Positions 1 through 6,389 of a stretch of DNA of 6,389 nt are shown here, in pieces (the stretch's first letter is position 1; each line of letters starts with the position of its first letter). This DNA is from an uncultured Eubacteriales bacterium (lineage in GTDB: Bacteria; Bacillota; Clostridia; Peptostreptococcales; Anaerovoracaceae). The stretch spans positions 1 through 6,389 of the forward strand of contig CADBQT010000001.1 of assembly GCA_902796875.1 (NCBI GenBank), read 5' to 3'. The position numbers and the translations under genes are program-made. The notes under the pieces were generated by a model. The model did not search any database. It was not told the DNA's origin and worked only from the letters and a program-made list of their open reading frames with translations.

Positions 1-1526
1 CGCAGGAAGTACCAGGAGGAATCCAGGAAGGTATCCATGGTATCCAGTTCCCTCTTCGCCGGTCTGCCGCAGACGGGGCAGACCGTGTCCGCGAAGGTCT
101 TGCTGGTGGTCAGGGGAGATTCTCCCCTGCCGGTGAATTCCACGTCCGTAGGCAGGAGGACGGGAAGGTTTTCTTCCTTTTCGGGGACCCAGCCGCAGGC
201 GTCGCAGTGGATCATGGGGATAGGGGTCCCCCAGTACCGCTGACGGGAGATGAGCCAGTCTCTCAGCCGGTAATTGATGGTCTTCCGGCCGATCCCACGT
301 TCTTCCGCCACTTCGGCGATCTTCTGGATGGCCTCCTTGTTGTTCATTCCGTTGAATTCTCCGGAATTGATGACCACGCCCTCCGCCGCGCAGGCTTCCT
401 GGAGGTTTTCCAGATCCACCTCCGGATCCTGGGGGTCGATGACGGGAACGATCTCCAGATCAAACTTTTTCGCAAAGTCGAAGTCTCTCTGGTCGTGAGC
501 CGGCACGCCCATGACCGCTCCGGTACCGTATCCCATGAGGACGTAGTCGGAGATGTAGATGGGCATGGCCTTATTGGTAAAGGGATTGACGGCGTAGCGT
601 CCGATGAACACACCGGTCTTCTCTCCCGTGGCGGAGGTCCGCTCGATCTCGCTCATCATGGAGCACTTCTGGATGTATTCCTTTACCGGCGCTTCGTATT
701 CCGTGCCTTCCACCATGGCCATGACGTCCGGATACTCGGGGGCCAGGACCATGAAAGTGGTTCCGTAGATGGTGTCCACCCGGGTGGTGAACACGGTCAG
801 GGTCTCTTCTCTATCCTGGACCTGGAAGGTGACCTCGGCGCCGTGAGACTTGCCGATCCAGTTTCTCTGCATGGTCTTGACCTTTTCCGGCCATCCGGGA
901 AGGTCGTCCAGGTTGTCCAGAAGCCGGTCGGCGTAATCGGTGATCTTGAAATACCACTGGGAAAGGTCCTTCTTGCCCACGGCGGTGCCGCACCGCTCGC
1001 AGCAGCCGTCTACGACCTGTTCGTTGGCCAGGACCGTCTGACAGCTGGGGCACCAGTTGACCTGGCTCTCCTTCTTATAGGCCAGACCGCGGTTGAAGAA
1101 CTGGATGAAGATCCACTGCATCCAGCGATAGTATTCCGGGTGGCATGTGGCCACTTCCCGGTCCCAGTCGTAGGACAGCCCCATCCCCTTCAGCTGCTCC
1201 TGCATATCGTGGATGTTGGCCCATGTCCAGTCCGCCGGCGCAACGTTGTTCTTGATGGCGGCGTTCTCCGCAGGAAGGCCGAATCCGTCCCAACCCATGG
1301 GATGAAGGACGTTGAAGCCGTTCATGGTCTTGAACCGGGCGACCACATCTCCGATGGAGTAGTTCCGGACGTGTCCCATATGGAGCTTGCCGGAAGGATA
1401 GGGGAACATCTCCAGGACATAGTATTTCTCCTTGTCCGGGTCCTCCGTCACCTTAAAGGCGTTCTCCTTCGCCCAGATGTCCTGCCACTTCTTTTCGATC
1501 TCCGTGAAATTGTACCTTTCCTGCAT
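1..1526 (-). CDS. leuS: Leucyl-tRNA synthetase, N-terminal 508 residues (partial, 3' end off window)
   Basis: Class I aminoacyl-tRNA synthetase that activates leucine with ATP and charges tRNA-Leu in the cytoplasm. The ATG at 1526 opens a frame that stays open to base 1. The HIGH signature appears as HMGH at residues 49-52, after FPYPSGKL. A zinc-type cluster follows (C159/C162, then C175 or C176 with C179). The CP1 editing domain shows TTRVDT (247-252) and GVPAHDQRD (340-348), with T252 and D345 matching the editing residues of the E. coli enzyme. A second cysteine set is C441/C444 and C483/C486, followed by [14 protein letters not shown] at the window edge. The KMSKS loop and anticodon-binding domain would lie beyond the window, since bacterial LeuRS is about 800-860 residues. 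The gene starts 13 nt after rsfS. Identity is very secure. The truncation is caused by the window edge and is not a mutation. Confidence 0.98.
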   Translation of the reverse strand, partial: MQERYNFTEIEKKWQDIWAKENAFKVTEDPDKEKYYVLEMFPYPSGKLHMGHVRNYSIGDVVARFKTMNGFNVLHPMGWDGFGLPAENAAIKNNVAPADWTWANIHDMQEQLKGMGLSYDWDREVATCHPEYYRWMQWIFIQFFNRGLAYKKESQVNWCPSCQTVLANEQVVDGCCERCGTAVGKKDLSQWYFKITDYADRLLDNLDDLPGWPEKVKTMQRNWIGKSHGAEVTFQVQDREETLTVFTTRVDTIYGTTFMVLAPEYPDVMAMVEGTEYEAPVKEYIQKCSMMSEIERTSATGEKTGVFIGRYAVNPFTNKAMPIYISDYVLMGYGTGAVMGVPAHDQRDFDFAKKFDLEIVPVIDPQDPEVDLENLQEACAAEGVVINSGEFNGMNNKEAIQKIAEVAEERGIGRKTINYRLRDWLISRQRYWGTPIPMIHCDACGWVPEKEENLPVLLPTDVEFTGRGESPLTTSKTFADTVCPVCGRPAKRELDTMDTFLDSSWYFL

Positions 1527-1533
1527 TGGTTTA

Positions 1534-1540
1534 CTCCTCT
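1534..1540 (-). promoter_or_regulatory. Ribosome binding site of leuS
   Basis: AGAGGAG on the minus strand lies 7 nt before the leuS ATG and touches the TGA stop of rsfS. It fixes the leuS start at 1526 and suggests that ribosomes finishing rsfS can restart on leuS. Confidence 0.8.
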
Positions 1541-1887
1541 CAGTCTTCCATGGGGATCATCTCACAGTCTCCCCAGATCTTCTCGATATTGTATTTCTCA
1601 CGCATTTCCACGGTGAGGATGTTCACGATCACATCGCCGTAGTCCATAAGGATCCATCCGGAGTCCTTCTTCCCTTCCACGTTCTTGGGGAAGATTCCTT
1701 CCGGCTCCAGCACGTCCTCGACGGCTTCCTTCAGGGCTTCCAGCTGCCGGTCGCTCCCGGCGGAGGCCATGACGAAGCAGTCGGCAAAGGAGGATTTGGG
1801 GCTGATGTCGATCATCAGCACGTCTCCCGCCTTCTTGTCCAGCAACGCTTTTGCGATCTGTTCCGCTAATTCCTTGGGTTCTTTCAT
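1540..1887 (-). CDS. rsfS: Ribosomal silencing factor RsfS (Iojap/YbeB/YqeL family)
   Basis: RsfS binds protein L14 (uL14) on the 50S subunit and blocks joining to 30S, lowering translation during starvation or stationary phase. This 115-residue protein has the usual family length. It shows the N-terminal helix, then [20 protein letters not shown] (residues 22-41) leading into the SDRQLEAL helix, and the signature [15 protein letters not shown] (77-91) followed by [10 protein letters not shown] (96-105). Many relatives have His where this protein has N89 (VHIF or VHVF type), which is a mild deviation. The ATG overlaps the yqeK stop as ATGA, and leuS follows after 13 nt. The yqeK-rsfS-leuS order is common in Bacillota and supports the call. 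In some Clostridia an LCP/LytR-type gene sits between yqeK and rsfS, but it is absent here. Confidence 0.96.
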   Translation of the reverse strand: MKEPKELAEQIAKALLDKKAGDVLMIDISPKSSFADCFVMASAGSDRQLEALKEAVEDVLEPEGIFPKNVEGKKDSGWILMDYGDVIVNILTVEMREKYNIEKIWGDCEMIPMED

Positions 1888-2483
1888 ACGTTCACTTCTC
1901 CTGTTTTTTCCGCCAGATCCGCTCTGGCTTCTTCTGTATCCTTATCCAGAGGCTCTCCTCTGGCTGCCACATAGGCGATGGTCTGCTCCAGGGCGAAAAG
2001 GCAGGCCCTGTCCAGGTCACTCTCCGCCAGTTTCCGGGTCTCATCCGCCGACGGATGGGTCCGTCCCGGTTCGATGACGTCGGCCAGGAAGATCACCTTT
2101 TCCAGAGGGGACATTCCCCTCCTCCCGGTGGTGTGATAGATCACCGCCTGGAGGATATCCTCATCATCTATGCCAAAGTCCCGTTTCATCAGGGCTGCGG
2201 CGATCCTGCCGTGGGACAGGTTCCGGTTGTTTTTGTACCGGGGATCGATCCCGAAGGCATCGATGTACCCGTTCAGTTCCCCGTCATCCAGGTTCCTCAC
2301 CAGATCATGGAACCATGCGGCGACCTCCGCCTTCAAAGGATCCGCCCCGAACCGCTCCGAAAGCTCCCGGGCGGTCTTCACCACGTTCTCCGTATGAGCC
2401 CGTCGTGACGGCTTCATGTGAAGGGCCATGTATTCCTGCCCTTTGGCGATGGCCTGCTCATACGTAGAGTTGGTTTGCGGCAA
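1884..2483 (-). CDS. yqeK: YqeK family HD-domain bis(5'-nucleosyl)-tetraphosphatase (Ap4A hydrolase)
   Basis: YqeK proteins are metal-dependent HD-domain hydrolases that split diadenosine tetraphosphate symmetrically to ADP. Counting from the proposed start, the metal ligands are H30 (RRAHTENV), H59-D60 (AAWFHDL), H91 (NLSHGRIA), H117 (YHTTGRRGMS) and D135 (LADVIEPGR), in the family order. I chose the TTG at 2481-2483 because GGAGG lies 6 nt upstream and the resulting 199-residue protein keeps the whole N-terminal helix. YqeK of B. subtilis is about 186 residues. A longer frame reaches a TTG at 2537 but has no good ribosome site and adds residues unlike the family. ATG codons at 2429 and 2417 would cut into the helix. 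The start overlaps the end of nadD by 26 nt and the stop overlaps the rsfS ATG. Function is secure at family level. The exact start is less certain. Confidence 0.92.
   Translation of the reverse strand: MPQTNSTYEQAIAKGQEYMALHMKPSRRAHTENVVKTARELSERFGADPLKAEVAAWFHDLVRNLDDGELNGYIDAFGIDPRYKNNRNLSHGRIAAALMKRDFGIDDEDILQAVIYHTTGRRGMSPLEKVIFLADVIEPGRTHPSADETRKLAESDLDRACLFALEQTIAYVAARGEPLDKDTEEARADLAEKTGEVNV
1895..1902 (-). promoter_or_regulatory. Ribosome binding site of rsfS, inside yqeK
   Basis: AGGAGAAG on the minus strand lies in the last codons of yqeK, ending 7 nt before the rsfS ATG. Together with the ATGA stop-start overlap it suggests coupled translation of yqeK and rsfS. Confidence 0.7.
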
Positions 2484-3085
2484 TGTATTCCTCCACTTTC
2501 TCCGGCACCATCCCGGCGATGGACCGTCCCTTTGCAACGTTTTCCCGGATCTCCGTGGAAGAAACGTCGAAAAGCCGGTTTTCGATGATCGTGATCTTCG
2601 TCCCCCACCGGTTTTTCAGCTCCTCCGCTTTGGCGAAGAGCTCTTCTTCCAGGTATCCGGGCCGGCTGCCCACGATGTAGGCATACTCCGTCAGCAGCTC
2701 CTCCGCATTCATCCAGGTATCCAGTTTCAAAAGGGAGTCGGTCCCGGTGATAAAGGAGACCCTGGCCTCTTCCCCGTAGCGGGCTCTCGTCTCCCGCAGG
2801 GTCAGGTAGGTATAGGAGATCCCATCCCGGTCCAGCTCCATGGGGGATATCTCGATCCCCTCTTCTCCCGCAAAGGCGATACGGAGCATTTCCATCCGAT
2901 CCTCGCCGGAAGCCGGCGTCCGGTCCAGCTTGAAAGGCTGGAGCTTTGCCGGGACCACAAGGATCCGGTCCAGATCCACCTGATTCAGGGCATCCAGAGC
3001 CAGATGGACGTGTCCCGTGTGGACGGGATCGAAGGATCCGCCCAGAACACCGATATGGAGGCCTTCCGTCCTTTTGTCCTGTCGA

Positions 3086-3093
<8 letters not shown>
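2458..3093 (-). CDS. nadD: Nicotinate-nucleotide adenylyltransferase NadD
   Basis: NadD transfers the adenylyl group of ATP to nicotinate mononucleotide, giving deamido-NAD and pyrophosphate, the step before NAD synthetase. In the 211-residue form given here, the nucleotidyltransferase signature GGSFDPVHTGHVHLA covers residues 18-32 with the HxGH-type histidines H25 and H28. FITGTDSLLKLDTW (about 114-127) matches the substrate-binding stretch, and SSTEIRENV (178-186) is the C-terminal ISSTxIR motif. Three in-frame ATGs compete, at 3108, 3096 and 3093. I prefer 3093 because GGAAGAGG precedes it at workable spacing and the overlap with aspS is only 8 nt; 3108 lacks a ribosome site and would give 216 residues. 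Its neighbour yqeK is its usual partner in Bacillota. Function is secure, the start less so. Confidence 0.95.
2490..2494 (-). promoter_or_regulatory. Ribosome binding site that sets the yqeK TTG start, inside nadD
   Basis: GGAGG on the minus strand, within the codons for VEEY near the end of nadD, is followed after 6 nt by TTG at 2483-2481. It is the strongest ribosome site near the 5' end of yqeK. A weaker CAGGAA lies ahead of an ATG at 2429. Confidence 0.6.
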
Positions 3094-4873
<1,780 letters not shown>

Positions 4874-4884
4874 AGATTTTTCTG

Positions 4885-4889
4885 TCCTT
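4885..4889 (-). promoter_or_regulatory. Ribosome binding site of aspS
   Basis: AAGGA on the minus strand lies 11 nt before the ATG at 4873 in the 20-nt hisS-aspS spacer. The spacing is a little long for the first ATG and too long (20 nt) for the ATG at 4864, so the upstream start is preferred. Confidence 0.55.
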
Positions 4890-4893
4890 CCCG

Positions 4894-6147
4894 TTATTTC
4901 TTCAGGGCGGCGACGACTTCGTCCATCGCCACTTCCGTCTGCTCTCCGCTGGTCATGTCCTTGATGGTCAGTTTGCCGCTCTCCAGCTCGCTGTCACCGA
5001 TGACGATGGTCTTGGCGGCGTGGATCCGGTTGGCGTGCTTGAACTGGTTCTTCAGGTTCCGGCCGGCCACGTCCATCTGGACGGCGATGCCCTCTTCCCT
5101 AAGGTCCTTCATCAGGCGGACGCCCGCCTTCTTCCCTTCTTCGCCCATGACGGCGATGAAGACTTCCGTTCCCTCTTCGTCGGGGATCTGGGCTCCGCAG
5201 GCTTCCATGGTCATGAGCATACGCTCCTTGCCCATGCCCCAGCCCACGCCGGGAGTGGACGGTCCGCCCACCTCTTCGATGAGTCCGTCATACCGGCCGC
5301 CGCCGCACACGGTGCCCTGGGCGCCGATCTTGGTGGTGATAAACTCGAAGGCGGTCTTGGTGTAGTAGTCCAGTCCCCGGACGATCTTCGGGTTTACCGT
5401 ATATTCGATCCCAAAGGCATCCAGATTGGCCTTCAGATCCTCGAAAGCTTCCTTGCACTCGTCGCAGAGATAATCCAGCATCATGGGCGCGCCCTTGACC
5501 AGTTCCTGGTCGATGGGGGACTTGCAGTCCAGGATACGCATGGGATTGGTCTCGTAACGGCTCTTACAAGTGTCGCAGAGCTCATCGTACTTGGGCTTCA
5601 GGAATTCCCGCAGGGCGTCCCTGTGCTTCTGACGGCAGTTGGGGCAGCCTACGCTGTTGATCTGAAGTTCCACGTCGGTGATCCCCATCTCCCGGATGAA
5701 ATCGTTTCCGATGGCGATGACCTCCGCATCCGCCAGCATATCGGAAGCGCCGAAGATCTCCACGCCGAACTGGTGGAATTCTCTCAGCCGTCCCGACTGA
5801 GGCTTCTCATACCGGTAACAGGGAATGTTGTAATAGAGCTTGCTGGGCTGGACGCCGGCGTAGCCTTTGTGCTCCACCCAGGCTCTCACCACGGGAGAGG
5901 TGCCTTCCGGCCGGAGGGTGATGCTCCGTCCCGCAAAGTCATTGAAGGTGTACATTTCTTTCTGGACGATGTCGGTGGTGTCTCCCACGCCTCTCTGGAA
6001 CAACTCCGTATGCTCGAACACCGGGGTGCGGATCTCCTGAAATCCGTATCTCCGGCAGATATCAGCGAATTTCTCCTCCAGATAGTGCCATTTGTAGCCC
6101 TCTTCGGGCATCATGTCCTTGGTGCCTTTTGGCGCATTGGTCAGCAT
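4894..6147 (-). CDS. hisS: Histidyl-tRNA synthetase
   Basis: Class II synthetase that charges tRNA-His. Its 417 residues are typical of bacterial HisRS. Visible in order: the N-terminal NAPKGTKDMMP (4-14); motif 1 around FQEIRTPVFEHTELF (36-50); the TLRPEGTSPVVRAW stretch (77-90); motif 2 with CYRYEKPQSGRLREFHQFG (110-128); an insertion region (about 160-250) with paired cysteines C168/C171, C191/C194 and C228/C231 plus C208; the histidine motif RGLDYYTKTAFEF (257-269); CGGGRYDGL (281-289); motif 3 GVGWGMGKERML (300-311); and the C-terminal anticodon-binding domain (about 325-417). R257 corresponds to the catalytic arginine of the RGLDYY motif. The ATG at 6147 has a strong AAGGAGG 7 nt upstream. 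It follows hemZ by 30 nt and precedes aspS by 20 nt. Very secure. Confidence 0.98.
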   Translation of the reverse strand: MLTNAPKGTKDMMPEEGYKWHYLEEKFADICRRYGFQEIRTPVFEHTELFQRGVGDTTDIVQKEMYTFNDFAGRSITLRPEGTSPVVRAWVEHKGYAGVQPSKLYYNIPCYRYEKPQSGRLREFHQFGVEIFGASDMLADAEVIAIGNDFIREMGITDVELQINSVGCPNCRQKHRDALREFLKPKYDELCDTCKSRYETNPMRILDCKSPIDQELVKGAPMMLDYLCDECKEAFEDLKANLDAFGIEYTVNPKIVRGLDYYTKTAFEFITTKIGAQGTVCGGGRYDGLIEEVGGPSTPGVGWGMGKERMLMTMEACGAQIPDEEGTEVFIAVMGEEGKKAGVRLMKDLREEGIAVQMDVAGRNLKNQFKHANRIHAAKTIVIGDSELESGKLTIKDMTSGEQTEVAMDEVVAALKK

Positions 6148-6154
6148 GGGTATT

Positions 6155-6161
6155 CCTCCTT
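6155..6161 (-). promoter_or_regulatory. Ribosome binding site of hisS
   Basis: AAGGAGG on the minus strand lies 7 nt before the hisS ATG in the 30-nt spacer after hemZ. It is the strongest Shine-Dalgarno sequence in the window and fixes the hisS start. The rest of the spacer is too short for a leader regulator or terminator. Confidence 0.85.
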
Positions 6162-6177
6162 ATCTTTTCTCCGCGGC

Positions 6178-6389
6178 TTACCGCGTCATCTGCTTCATCT
6201 GCCCGAAGAAGCCTTTCTCCTTGCGGGCGGTCATCTCATCGATCCGATCGATGTAGATCTCGTAGTTGGACACGTTGGGCACCCGTTCCAGCCGGTTTTC
6301 CACCGGGAAGTAAGCTTTGCTGATCCCGCCGGCCCCCAGGGCCAGAATGGACTGGTGCTCCTCCATGATCCGTATATTGTACAGGGAGA
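6178..6389 (-). CDS. hemZ: C-terminal end of HemZ-type coproporphyrinogen dehydrogenase (radical SAM), partial
   Basis: Only the last 69 or so residues are visible; the frame is open to the window edge, so the start and the radical SAM CxxxCxxC site are outside. The tail reads SLYNIRIMEEHQSILALGAG (first 20 full codons), then GISKAYFPVENRLERVPNV, then NYEIYIDRIDEMTARKEKGF, ending at TAA. This pattern (ImEEhqsIlALGAG, a lysine-phenylalanine/tyrosine strand, a short Asn-Arg-hydrophobic segment, then YIxRIDEM) matches the C-termini of clostridial HemZ / oxygen-independent coproporphyrinogen III oxidase-like proteins as I recall them. HemZ next to hisS is a frequent arrangement in Clostridia, which supports the call. 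The family includes proteins of uncertain substrate, so a true role in heme synthesis is not shown by this fragment. Confidence 0.8.
   Translation of the reverse strand, partial: SLYNIRIMEEHQSILALGAGGISKAYFPVENRLERVPNVSNYEIYIDRIDEMTARKEKGFFGQMKQMTR

Noticed and set aside
1..1526. leuS as a pseudogene because no stop is seen
   Set aside because: The frame is intact to the window edge and ends inside a conserved motif, so the missing C-terminus is a boundary effect.
207..1616. Plus-strand open frame of 469 codons opposite leuS
   Set aside because: It is fully antisense to a clearly conserved LeuRS. Its translation is rich in H, G, V, L and D in the way expected from the complement of GC-rich codons, with no recognisable domain.
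2484..2537. Extended N-terminus for YqeK from the TTG at 2537
   Set aside because: The extra 18 residues do not resemble the family, there is no good ribosome site, and the overlap with nadD would be 80 nt.
4874..4893. Possible terminator or promoter between hisS and aspS
   Set aside because: The 20-nt spacer has no stable hairpin followed by a T run, and is too short for a promoter with its own start site; the A-rich stretch is probably just the ribosome-site region.

Overview
The window reads as part of a single housekeeping operon on the minus strand of a member of the Bacillota, most likely class Clostridia, with GC in the high-50s percent by eye. The taxonomic call rests on three things: the HemZ-type C-terminus next to hisS, the hisS-aspS pair, and the nadD-yqeK-rsfS-leuS block, all of which are typical of Bacillota. 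I saw no mobile element, CRISPR array, RNA gene, long repeat, promoter or terminator. Almost every base is coding, and the longest gap between genes is 30 nt.

In transcription order (high to low coordinates) the layout is: the 3' end of hemZ (6178-6389, 5' end outside the window); hisS (histidyl-tRNA synthetase); aspS (aspartyl-tRNA synthetase); nadD (nicotinate-mononucleotide adenylyltransferase); yqeK (HD-domain Ap4A hydrolase); rsfS (ribosomal silencing factor); and the first 508 codons of leuS (leucyl-tRNA synthetase, running off the window at base 1). The junctions are 30 nt, 20 nt, a short overlap, about 26 nt of overlap, a 4-nt ATGA overlap and 13 nt. Shine-Dalgarno sequences precede the starts and several lie inside the upstream gene, so translational coupling is likely.

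The genes share a theme of translation and nucleotide metabolism. Three aminoacyl-tRNA synthetases charge His, Asp and Leu. NadD builds the NAD precursor from ATP. YqeK degrades Ap4A, a known side product of aminoacyl-tRNA synthetases. RsfS blocks 50S-30S joining when nutrients are scarce.

Nothing here is a clearly new system. The points worth a second look are the joining of the hisS-aspS and nadD-leuS blocks into one tight array, the lack of room for a T-box directly before hisS or leuS, a probable TTG start for yqeK buried in nadD, and cysteine-rich probable metal sites in HisRS and LeuRS. Long plus-strand open frames exist opposite leuS, aspS and nadD, but they are shadows of these genes.
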